From Bacteroidales bacterium (GTDB lineage Bacteria > Bacteroidota > Bacteroidia > Bacteroidales > WCHB1-69): a DNA stretch of 13,648 nt. Location of the stretch: the NCBI GenBank assembly GCA_017527945.1, contig JAFXPL010000106.1, positions 1 through 13,648 of the forward strand, given 5' to 3'. The position numbers were made by a program, and so were the translations under genes. The notes beneath the pieces were generated by a model. The model worked only from the letters and a program-made list of their open reading frames with translations, was not told the DNA's origin and did no database searches. Each line of letters starts with the position of its first letter. The first letter of the stretch is position 1. This document shows positions 7,459 through 13,648 of the stretch, one piece after another.

Positions 7459-7485
7459 TTGTTTTTCTGAAAAATAGTATTTTTG
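7459..7485 (+). promoter_or_regulatory. Candidate promoter of the tsaC-coaD operon
   Basis: TATTTTTG (7478-7485) matches the -7 consensus TAnnTTTG exactly. The nearest TTG upstream (7459-7461) leaves a 16-base spacer, shorter than the 19-21 bases usually seen, so the -33 element is uncertain. The ATG at 7505 follows 19 bases after the -7 box, which means a very short leader. Confidence 0.55.
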
Positions 7486-7504
7486 CAGGTTAAAATTTTT
7501 GGCT

Positions 7505-8068
7505 ATGGAAGAGGAAGTTGAAAAATGCGTTTCCCTGCTGAAAGAGGGCAAAGTGATTTTGTATCCCACTGATACAGTGTGGGGTATTGGATGTGATGCG
7601 ACCTGCGAGGAGGCCATTACGCGCATTTACCGCATCAAGCAGCGCAACGAAAAAAAGAGCATGATCATCCTGTTGGATTCGATGCAGCGGCTGCCAATGT
7701 ATGTGAAAAAGATCCCGCTAATTGCGTGGGACCTGCTCGCGCACGTCACGCGCCCCACCACTTTCGTCTATCAGACGGCCTACAACCTTCCCGCGAAACT
7801 GATTCACGAGGACGGCACCATCGCCATCCGCATTGTGCAGAACGAATTCTGCCGGCAGGTCATCCGCCAGTTAGGGCGTCCGTTGATCTCCACTTCCGCC
7901 AACATTGCCGGTGAACCCACCCCACAGACGTTCGATAAAATCTCGCAAGATGTTATCCGTCAGATGGATTACGTGGTTTCGCAAGATCAATCCACCTCTG
8001 TGGAGTTCAAGCCGTCACGGTTGATCAAATTCTTGGACGACTATAATTTCACCATCATCCGCGACTGA
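7505..8068 (+). CDS. tsaC: L-threonylcarbamoyladenylate synthase (TsaC/YrdC/Sua5 family)
   Basis: A 187-residue cytosolic enzyme that makes threonylcarbamoyl-AMP from threonine, bicarbonate and ATP. This is the activated donor for the t6A37 modification of ANN-decoding tRNAs. The YrdC fold is marked by YPTDTVWGIGCDA (20-32), the KQR element (45-47, the KxR signature) and STSANIAGEPTP (129-140). It has the short TsaC form without the extra C-terminal Sua5 domain. The ATG at 7505 is preferred over a TTG at 7499, which would add only two residues. It is the first gene of the plus-strand operon, with coaD beginning 2 bp after its stop. The gene name tsaC follows the short domain form. Some annotators would write ywlC or sua5. 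Confidence 0.93.
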   Translation: MEEEVEKCVSLLKEGKVILYPTDTVWGIGCDATCEEAITRIYRIKQRNEKKSMIILLDSMQRLPMYVKKIPLIAWDLLAHVTRPTTFVYQTAYNLPAKLIHEDGTIAIRIVQNEFCRQVIRQLGRPLISTSANIAGEPTPQTFDKISQDVIRQMDYVVSQDQSTSVEFKPSRLIKFLDDYNFTIIRD

Positions 8069-8070
8069 AA

Positions 8071-8538
8071 ATGGAAAGAATAGCTGTTTATGCCGGCTCG
8101 TTCTGTCCTTTCACGAAAGGACACGAGGACATCGTCAGACAAGCTCTGCCGCTTTTCGACACAATTATCATTCTTGTCGGGAAAAACTCGCAAAAAAAGG
8201 ACGTTTTCTCCGTGGAGGATCGTCTCAAATGGATTTCGAGGCTCTATGTCAACGTGCCGAACGTGTATCCTTTCACCCACGATGGACTAACCGTCAATTT
8301 CTGCAAGTCGGCGAATGCCCGCTATCTCATTCGCGGCCTCCGCAGCGCGCAGGATTTCGAAAGCGAGCAGGCGATGGCCGAAATCAACCACCGCCTCAAT
8401 CCCGATGTGGAGACCGTCTTTTTCATCGCTTCGCCCCAATACCGCAACGTCTCCTCCTCCCTCGTCCGGGAGCTGTGGGCGCTGAAAGCCGACTATTCCC
8501 CGTATCTCTCCTACCCTCTCCCTCCGTATCAGCCGTAA
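8071..8538 (+). CDS. coaD: Phosphopantetheine adenylyltransferase
   Basis: A 155-residue nucleotidyltransferase that joins 4'-phosphopantetheine to AMP from ATP, giving dephospho-CoA in the penultimate step of CoA synthesis. Family marks are the TxGH nucleotide-binding motif (TKGH, with His18), the conserved block RGLRSAQDFESE (88-99) and VSSSLVRE (127-134). The length is normal for the hexameric bacterial enzyme. One unusual point is Cys12 in GSFCPFTKGH, where most CoaD proteins have aspartate (GSFDP). The catalytic His and Arg motifs are intact, so activity is expected. The gene starts 2 bp after tsaC, and its stop codon directly abuts the next ATG, so it is clearly co-transcribed. Confidence 0.95.
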   Translation: MERIAVYAGSFCPFTKGHEDIVRQALPLFDTIIILVGKNSQKKDVFSVEDRLKWISRLYVNVPNVYPFTHDGLTVNFCKSANARYLIRGLRSAQDFESEQAMAEINHRLNPDVETVFFIASPQYRNVSSSLVRELWALKADYSPYLSYPLPPYQP

Positions 8539-9990
8539 ATGAATCGACACATCAGCCATATCATATTGACGGTAAGCCTATTAGCTGCTTTCTGCTGTCA
8601 AGCGCAGTCGCCCGTGACCATCACCGGGACTGCTCGCTTTGCCGCCGGAGAGGAAATCAGGCTGCTGGTCTATAATGACCTGCTGAACGGCATCGCTGAT
8701 GTGGTAGCCACCGACATTATCGACAAGCAGGGGCGTTTTTCCCTGAAATACAATACGAACGACATCCTGCTCGCCCAGTTAGCCATCCGCGCCACCAAAG
8801 CCGAGTTCTTCATCGTGCCGTCGAACAGCTACAATTTCACCGTTTCCGTCGATAGTGCCCTTTTCCAGCGTATCAATCCCGAAAAATACGGCGGTTTCTT
8901 ACAAATCGAAAATCTCAGTGCCGACACCGCCGACCTGAACTACAAAATCAACCGCTTTTCACGGTTTTTCAACCAAGTTTCTGATGCTTACGCCTACCCG
9001 ATGTTCTACGGTGCGGAATACAATGTGTTCGATTCCGTACGCTCCATTATTTCGGAACAATTTGATTTTCAGTATATTCCGACAAATTTTTACCAATCCT
9101 ACGGCTACTATACGTTAGCGAGCCTCGACATGCTGGAATACCGTAAAAAACCGGTTTACCTCTACCAGAAATACTTCGACAACGACTATATCCTTTACAA
9201 CAACCCGGCCTACATGTCGCTTTTCAACCAATATTACGAAGGTTATCTCTACTATTCCCCCTATATTTCCAAGGAGCTGCTTGACCGTACAGTCAACGAG
9301 ACGCCGAACTACCCCACCCTGTTCAACGAGGTGGGCCGCGACCCGAAACTGACCAACGCACGTCTTCGTGAATTGGTGATAATCAAGAACTTGATTAGTT
9401 TTATGGACAACAAGGAGTTTGACCGCGGCAACGTAATCAAAGTGTTGGAATATATTGGGAAGACTACCTCTTTTGAAAAGCATAAAGAACTTATAAATAG
9501 CAAGTTAAGGTCGATCAAGACGGTTTCGGAACAGAGCGGTGAGACCGCTTTCCTGAACGAGAAAGGGCACAAGGCCAAACTTAAACAATTCGAAGGGAAA
9601 CCCGTCTATTTGCAAGTGTTTCAGACGGACTGTATCAGTTGTATTCAGGAAATGATGATAATCAAGGAGTTATATAGCAAATATAAAGAAAAAGTGCAGT
9701 TTGTGAGCTTATGCGTTGATCCGGACAAGAGCACATACCAAGCGTTTGTCAAGCAGTTCGGCAAGCAGTTCGACTGGCCGATACTCTACTTCGACGAGCA
9801 ATACGACTGGCTTCAGCAGCGCGGCATCGAGACGCTCCCCGACTATCTCATGCTGAATGAAAATGGCACATTGTCAATGCGTTATCCTCCCGCTCCGACA
9901 AAGGGACTGCCGGAATATCTACAGCAGATTTTCCCGGATGAGGACGGAAACGAGGAGAATCCGCTCTTTTACAATCGAAACAAACAATAA
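8539..9990 (+). CDS. Exported thioredoxin-like protein with large N-terminal domain
   Basis: A 483-residue protein with a signal peptide (about 1-22, ending CQA|Q). The N-terminal part (about 25-110) looks like the beta-rich DUF4369-type domain found before thioredoxin folds in Bacteroidota. A middle region (about 130-330) is helical and very rich in Tyr and Phe. The C-terminal region (about 345-465) is a TlpA/AhpC-like thioredoxin fold with an active-site CISC motif (Cys365, Cys368) and the expected cis-proline after TL (Pro434 in ETLPDYLML). The usual W before the first Cys is replaced by D. It probably works as a periplasmic thiol-disulphide reductase. The Cys at residues 19-20 do not form a proper lipobox because Phe precedes them, so I favour a soluble protein over a lipoprotein. 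Its ATG touches the coaD stop codon, and the next thioredoxin gene follows after 12 bp. The natural partner is unknown. Confidence 0.8.
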   Translation: MNRHISHIILTVSLLAAFCCQAQSPVTITGTARFAAGEEIRLLVYNDLLNGIADVVATDIIDKQGRFSLKYNTNDILLAQLAIRATKAEFFIVPSNSYNFTVSVDSALFQRINPEKYGGFLQIENLSADTADLNYKINRFSRFFNQVSDAYAYPMFYGAEYNVFDSVRSIISEQFDFQYIPTNFYQSYGYYTLASLDMLEYRKKPVYLYQKYFDNDYILYNNPAYMSLFNQYYEGYLYYSPYISKELLDRTVNETPNYPTLFNEVGRDPKLTNARLRELVIIKNLISFMDNKEFDRGNVIKVLEYIGKTTSFEKHKELINSKLRSIKTVSEQSGETAFLNEKGHKAKLKQFEGKPVYLQVFQTDCISCIQEMMIIKELYSKYKEKVQFVSLCVDPDKSTYQAFVKQFGKQFDWPILYFDEQYDWLQQRGIETLPDYLMLNENGTLSMRYPPAPTKGLPEYLQQIFPDEDGNEENPLFYNRNKQ

Positions 9991-10002
9991 AAAATCACGA
10001 AT

Positions 10003-10512
10003 ATGAAAAAGAACATCATCATCATCCTTTGCATGGTTCTGAGTATCAATGTTTTTGCGCAGGATGCCAAAGACAAGCATCTCGCCAAACTGCCTGCCGT
10101 CGAGATTCAGGATTTAAACGGCAACGCCTTCAACACCAAGGATATACAAAACGACGGGAAGCCCGTAATTGTGAGTCTGTGGGCCACATGGTGCAAGCCT
10201 TGCATCGCCGAATTGTTGGCCATCGCCGACGAATACGAGGACTGGGTGGCGGAGACCGGCGTGAAGCTGTATGCCATCTCCATCGACGATGCCAAGACTT
10301 CCGCTCGTGTCGCGCCGTTCGTGAAGGGCAAGAATTGGGAATATACCGTGTTGTTGGACGTTAACTCCGACTTCAAACGCGCCATGAACGTCAACGACGT
10401 GCCTTACATGTGCATCCTGAACGGCGACGGCGAGATCGTGTGGCAGCACACCTCCTACGCCCCCGGCAGCGAAGAGGAAGTCTATGAGGTCATCAAGTCC
10501 TTAGTCAAGTAA
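10003..10512 (+). CDS. TlpA-like exported thioredoxin
   Basis: A 169-residue protein with a signal peptide (about 1-19, ending VFA|Q) and a single thioredoxin domain. The active site is WATWCKPC (Cys64 and Cys67), and the cis-proline is in NDVPYM (Pro134). Members of the TlpA/ResA group reduce or isomerise disulphides in extracytoplasmic proteins, for example during cytochrome c maturation, with electrons from a CcdA/DsbD-type membrane protein. No such donor is encoded in this window. It lies 12 bp after a larger thioredoxin-like gene and 27 bp before an outer-membrane barrel gene, all on one strand, which suggests a shared envelope task. The leader before the ATG is A-rich with no Shine-Dalgarno motif. 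Confidence 0.92.
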   Translation: MKKNIIIILCMVLSINVFAQDAKDKHLAKLPAVEIQDLNGNAFNTKDIQNDGKPVIVSLWATWCKPCIAELLAIADEYEDWVAETGVKLYAISIDDAKTSARVAPFVKGKNWEYTVLLDVNSDFKRAMNVNDVPYMCILNGDGEIVWQHTSYAPGSEEEVYEVIKSLVK

Positions 10513-10539
10513 AATCGTTTCCAACTTATCCGTAACTAT

Positions 10540-12270
10540 ATGATTTTCAAATCTACCAAGCGAGTTTTTCTCGCTTTTTCCTTTGTCTTGCTCGGTGTCG
10601 CGGCTTTTGCGCAGCACCAAATCGGGAACGGGCGGATCAGCGGCGACTTCGGCTTCAACGGCATGTACTACGTTCCGGATTCCATCATCGGGGCGGAGCC
10701 GGTGGAGTCGAAAGTGCGCGGCAACGCTTTCCTTAATATATTATATAGCAACGGCGGATTCTCGGCGGGTGCCCGCTACGAATTCTATCAGTTTCCGCTC
10801 ATCGACTTCGAGAAAATCGGGTATAAGGGACAGGGTGTCAAGTATTTCTTCGCTGACTACACCAACAAGTTCATTTCGGTGACGGCGGGCAACTACTACG
10901 AGCAGTTCGGCAACGGGCTGACCCTCCGCGCCTACGAGGATCGTCAGCTCGGCATCGACAACAGCCTGCTGGGTGCGCGGGTGAAAATCACGCCCTACCG
11001 AGGCGTCTATATCAAGGGGGTCTGGGGCATCGAGCGACGCAATTTCGACAGCTACATCGGCCGGAACGACTTTGTGCGCGGCGGCGACGTAGAGCTCTCC
11101 TTCGGCGAGATGTTCCCGGTCATCCAGGAGAAAGGCTTCATCGCCCGCGTGGGCGGCAGTTTCGTGAGCAACTACGACAAGCCTGACCAGACCGTACAGT
11201 TCCAGCTCTATCCCGAAACCGACTCCGCCACCACAGCGGTCATTCCGAAGGAGAAGTTTCCTTCCAATGTGGCCACCTGGGCGGCGCGCATGACCTTCGG
11301 GTACAAGGATTTCCGCTTGGACGGTGAATACGCGCGGAAGATGAACGACCCGAACATCAGCAACGGCTTCATATACAAGCCCGGCGAAGCGCTCTTCCTG
11401 TCTGCCACCTACGCCATGAAAGGCCTCGGCATCGCGGCCTCGTTCATCCGTGCCGACAACATGGAGTTCCGTTCGCAGCGGATGGAAAACAGCAACTCCC
11501 TGCTCATGATCAACTGCATCCCGGCCATCAACCGGCAGTACTCCTATCAGCTGATCGGCAACTACAGCTACGCCAGCCAACCCAACAGCCAGATCGGGGT
11601 GCAGCTGCAGGTCAACTATCAGATTCCCAAGAAGTCGGTGCTCGGCGGGAAGTACGGTACCGACCTCACCTTCAACTATTCGCGCTTCCATGACATTGAC
11701 AAGCAGCCGGTGCCCGAAGCCGTCGAAAACGGCACTATGATCGGCACCACGGGCTACACCTCCAAGTTCTTCAAGTTCGGCCCGACCCTGCTGTATCAGG
11801 ACATCGGTCTCGAAATCAGCCACCGTTTCAACAACAAGAAATGGAAATTGATCCTGGCCTACAACTACATCACCTACAACTTGGAGATCCTGCAGGGCCA
11901 TGCCGGCATGATGCGCGGGCATTTGGTGGCCTCCGACCTCTCCTACAAGATCACCCCGAAACACGCGCTGCGCCTCGAACTGCAAAATCTCTACACCAAA
12001 GACGACGAGGGCAGCAGCGCATACACCATGTTGGAGTACTCATTCAGTCCGAGCTGGTTCGTTTCCATCAGCAACGAATGGAACTACGGCAACCCGATCA
12101 AAAGCCACAGAACGTCCTACTACAACATTGCCTGCGCCTACGTGTGGAACACCACGCGCATCGCCCTGAACTTCGGCAAGACCAAGGAGGGCATCCTGTG
12201 TGTCGGCGGTGTCTGCCGCGCGGTACCCGCCTCCTACGGCGTGGGATTGTCCATCACGACATCGTTCTAA
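10540..12270 (+). CDS. DUF6029-type outer-membrane beta-barrel protein
   Basis: A 576-residue protein with a signal peptide (about 1-24, ending AFA|Q) and a mature chain made almost entirely of amphipathic beta-strands separated by charged or Gly/Asn turns. It ends in ITTSF with a C-terminal phenylalanine, the signal for assembly by the BAM complex. The C-terminal block GILCVGGVCRAVPASYGVGL matches my memory of the DUF6029 family of Bacteroidota, including its conserved CVGGVC cysteine pair. That pair is a plausible substrate for the two thioredoxins encoded just upstream, but this is inference. Codon use is strongly biased to C-ending codons for Phe, Tyr, Asn and Ile, more so than in the neighbouring genes, which suggests high expression. 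The transport role is unknown. A long open frame on the opposite strand is an artefact of this bias. Confidence 0.83.
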   Translation: MIFKSTKRVFLAFSFVLLGVAAFAQHQIGNGRISGDFGFNGMYYVPDSIIGAEPVESKVRGNAFLNILYSNGGFSAGARYEFYQFPLIDFEKIGYKGQGVKYFFADYTNKFISVTAGNYYEQFGNGLTLRAYEDRQLGIDNSLLGARVKITPYRGVYIKGVWGIERRNFDSYIGRNDFVRGGDVELSFGEMFPVIQEKGFIARVGGSFVSNYDKPDQTVQFQLYPETDSATTAVIPKEKFPSNVATWAARMTFGYKDFRLDGEYARKMNDPNISNGFIYKPGEALFLSATYAMKGLGIAASFIRADNMEFRSQRMENSNSLLMINCIPAINRQYSYQLIGNYSYASQPNSQIGVQLQVNYQIPKKSVLGGKYGTDLTFNYSRFHDIDKQPVPEAVENGTMIGTTGYTSKFFKFGPTLLYQDIGLEISHRFNNKKWKLILAYNYITYNLEILQGHAGMMRGHLVASDLSYKITPKHALRLELQNLYTKDDEGSSAYTMLEYSFSPSWFVSISNEWNYGNPIKSHRTSYYNIACAYVWNTTRIALNFGKTKEGILCVGGVCRAVPASYGVGLSITTSF

Positions 12271-12328
12271 GGCTTGACGATGCTTCTAAAAATTGAATAG
12301 ATCACTTTTGCAAATAAAAAAAACAAAT

Positions 12329-12736
12329 ATGAAAAACATCTTGCTTACATTGGCGATTGTGCTCGCCGCCGTTGTGGTGTCCGCTCAGATGACGTTCACC
12401 GTACAAGGACCGGAGAAAAAATACAACCAGATTCGAATCGTGAACGAGACCTCTCAGACGAATTTCAAATGCCGTGTCCTCATCCTGAACGAGGACGGCA
12501 GCGACTCGAAGGAGGTCTATGGCGTTTATGAATTGAAGGAGAAGGGGGATTCCGACTTCAACACGAACAAGATTCTGCAAGGCACAAAGCTGAAAATCCA
12601 GAAGCCCAAGGGTTTTCCCGTAGAACTGGACTTCAACGTTGAATACAAGAACATTCCGCTGTTCGACATCATCATCATACACCTCTTCGACAAGGGCGCG
12701 GACGCGAACGCGGCCCCTTCGGAAGAGTTCGAATAA
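12329..12736 (+). CDS. Small exported protein of unknown function
   Basis: A 135-residue protein with a clear signal peptide (1-19, ending VSA|Q) and a mature part of about 116 residues that looks mainly beta-stranded, with an acidic C-terminus (PSEEFE). I do not recognise a named family. I chose the ATG at 12329. Upstream in-frame codons from 12293 would add 12 residues in front of an obvious signal peptide, and the A-rich stretch before 12329 is typical of starts in this genome. It has one cysteine (Cys48 from this start), so it cannot form an internal disulphide. It follows the DUF6029 barrel by 58 bp and may be co-transcribed with it. A weak -7-like box (CACTTTTG, 12303-12310) could give it an independent promoter. 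Confidence 0.8.
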   Translation: MKNILLTLAIVLAAVVVSAQMTFTVQGPEKKYNQIRIVNETSQTNFKCRVLILNEDGSDSKEVYGVYELKEKGDSDFNTNKILQGTKLKIQKPKGFPVELDFNVEYKNIPLFDIIIIHLFDKGADANAAPSEEFE

Positions 12737-12941
12737 GCTGCGGGGGAGATCACCGCGGATTTGTGCGGGAAAGAATCTCTGCAAAATAGCACGGGTTTGC
12801 GCGGAAGGGAAATACTGCCTCTGCCGCGCAAAACTGTATTTGGGGGTGTTATTGAGACGGGATAACTCGAAAGCCCGAATCTCCTTGGGAAAAAAGAACC
12901 GAAAAACTATGCTAATAGACAATTCATTAAATAATCAAGCA
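12737..12941. repeat. Non-coding stretch with two imperfect repeat units and hairpins
   Basis: No credible gene is seen. Two related 23-base units (12760-12782 and 12796-12818) share about 16 of 23 positions and both begin TTTGyGCGG. The second unit also starts a perfect 9-bp inverted repeat, TTTGCGCGG (12796-12804) with CCGCGCAAA (12824-12832). A further hairpin pairs GAGA-CGGG (12854-12861) with CCCG-TCTC (12874-12883) with a 2-base bulge. None of these is followed by a T-run on the plus strand. It looks like an intergenic repeat element or its remains rather than a terminator. A structured small RNA is less likely. Confidence 0.45.
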
Positions 12942-13010
12942 ATGAGAAAAACAAGACTCTTTCTGGCATTCGCAGCCTCTTTAGCGTTGCCCCCGAAATT
13001 GAACCCCTGA
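12942..13010 (+). pseudogene. Isolated signal-peptide-like fragment, probable truncated gene
   Basis: A 22-residue reading frame begins with a textbook signal peptide start (MRKTRLFLAFAASLAL), then ends after six further residues (PPKLNP) at a TGA. The clpB terminator begins 14 bases later, so there is no room for a mature protein. A possible promoter with TTG (12885-12887), a 20-base spacer and TATGCTAA (12908-12915) precedes it. The simplest reading is the 5' end of an exported-protein gene whose body was deleted. A genuine short secreted peptide or a chance frame cannot be excluded. Confidence 0.35.
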
Positions 13011-13023
13011 AATCTCAACAAAC

Positions 13024-13058
13024 AAAAAAAGCCGTGCGCCCCATCCCTGAGGCGCACG
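13024..13058 (-). terminator. clpB: Rho-independent terminator of clpB
   Basis: A perfect 8-bp stem, CGTGCGCC (13033-13040) with GGCGCACG (13051-13058), encloses a 10-base loop. On the minus strand it is followed, after GC, by seven T (complement of 13024-13030). It lies 32 bp after the clpB stop codon, which is the expected place. Confidence 0.88.
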
Positions 13059-13089
13059 ACCTTTCTATTCACTACTCACAAATCACAAA

Positions 13090-13648
13090 TCACTTCTTGT
13101 AGAACACGAACTTCCCGTCCTCCATGGAGTCCACCACGATGGTGTCGCCGGAACCGAGGTCGTCAGAGAGGATCAGCTTCGAGAGCTCGTTCATGATCTG
13201 CTTCTGGATGACCCGCTTCAGCGGACGTGCGCCAAACATCGGGTCGTAGCCCAAGTCGGCCAGCAGCTTCATCGCGTAGTCGCTGAACTCGATGTTCAGG
13301 TTCCGCTGCGCCAACAGCTTGCGCAGGTTGTCCAGCTGCAGATTGATGATGTCCTTAATCTCGCGCTTCGACAGCGGCTGGAACATCACGATCTCGTCGA
13401 TACGGTTCAAGAACTCCGGTTTCAACGTCTTCTTCAGCAGCTCGTTGAGTTCCGCTTTCGTCTTCTGGAAGACCTCGTCATTGGACTGTCCGTTCGGGTT
13501 GGCGTAGTTCTCCTGAATAATGTTCGAACCGAGGTTCGAGGTCATGATGATGATGGTGTTCTTGAAGTCGGCCACCCTACCCTTGTTGTCGGTCAGCCGT
13601 CCGTCGTCGAGCACCTGCAGCAGCACGTTGAACACATCGGGGTGTGCC
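13090..13648 (-). CDS. clpB: ATP-dependent disaggregase ClpB, C-terminal part (5' end beyond window)
   Basis: The visible 185 residues are the end of the second AAA+ domain and the D2 small domain of ClpB, the hexameric chaperone that threads aggregated proteins through its pore together with DnaK. The reading frame continues past the window edge with AHPDVFNVLLQVLDDGRLTD, the ClpB Walker B-proximal block. Further on come sensor 1 (TSNLGS), the arginine finger in FLNRIDE and sensor 2 (GARPLKR). ClpB is preferred over ClpC or ClpA because of the GRVADFKNTIIIMTSNLGS and GARPLKRVIQ wording and the short C-terminus after the small domain. The stop is TGA at 13092-13090, followed by a good terminator. 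A start at the GTG at 13635 would be false, since coding continues upstream of it. Confidence 0.95.
   Translation of the reverse strand, partial: AHPDVFNVLLQVLDDGRLTDNKGRVADFKNTIIIMTSNLGSNIIQENYANPNGQSNDEVFQKTKAELNELLKKTLKPEFLNRIDEIVMFQPLSKREIKDIINLQLDNLRKLLAQRNLNIEFSDYAMKLLADLGYDPMFGARPLKRVIQKQIMNELSKLILSDDLGSGDTIVVDSMEDGKFVFYKK

Noticed and set aside
10741..11985. 414-codon open frame on the minus strand inside the outer-membrane barrel gene
   Set aside because: It mirrors the strong C-ending codon bias of the plus-strand gene, has no signal peptide or recognisable domain and reads as Val/Glu/His-rich nonsense. The plus-strand frame has clear family features.
12639..13010. 123-codon plus-strand frame overlapping the small exported protein
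   Set aside because: Its first part is an out-of-frame reading of the exported protein's gene and its middle is the repeat-bearing non-coding stretch. Only the last 22 codons (12942-13010) look like a possible start.

Overview
The window looks like a chromosomal segment of a Bacteroidota member, most likely Bacteroidales. The evidence is a secreted peptidoglycan amidase with a C-terminal type IX secretion (T9SS) sorting domain, a PorT-like beta-barrel protein, a DUF6029-type outer-membrane protein, promoter elements of the Bacteroidales TTG / TAnnTTTG kind, and start codons preceded by A-rich sequence instead of Shine-Dalgarno motifs. Predicted signal peptides end in the A-x-A|Q pattern common in this phylum. 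I cannot name a genus from sequence alone.

Left block (minus strand, 105-1952). A small outer-membrane barrel is followed by an ECF sigma factor and, 2 bp later, a single-pass membrane protein that is probably its anti-sigma factor. The block ends in a strong hairpin terminator. A short inverted repeat sits between the barrel and sigma genes.

Pyrimidine block (minus strand, 2077-3774). pyrK is followed by pyrD: the electron-transfer and catalytic subunits of class 1B (NAD-dependent) dihydroorotate dehydrogenase.

Amidase (minus strand, 3902-7096). This is a single 1064-residue multidomain secreted N-acetylmuramoyl-L-alanine amidase. Its order is signal peptide, degenerate lytic-transglycosylase-like region, Amidase_2, CUB-like domain, very acidic linker, lectin-like region, FN3-like region, T9SS sorting domain. 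It has a well-formed Bacteroidales promoter. About 400 bp of AT-rich non-coding DNA separates it from the next block, which is divergent.

Right operon (plus strand, 7505-12736). Six closely spaced genes: threonylcarbamoyl-AMP synthase (tRNA t6A synthesis), phosphopantetheine adenylyltransferase (coaD), a large exported thioredoxin-like protein, a small exported TlpA-like thioredoxin, a DUF6029-type outer-membrane barrel, and a small exported protein of unknown function. The first two are cytosolic housekeeping enzymes. The last four all carry signal peptides and may form an envelope module.

Right end (12737-13648). A gene-poor stretch holds two imperfect repeat units, hairpins and an isolated signal-peptide-like fragment. 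After it come a clear minus-strand terminator and the C-terminal 185 codons of clpB, which runs off the window edge.

Most genes are ordinary for the phylum. The items most worth a second look are the amidase architecture, the double thioredoxin plus outer-membrane-protein cluster, and the repeat/remnant region before clpB. I saw no CRISPR array, insertion sequence, tRNA or rRNA.
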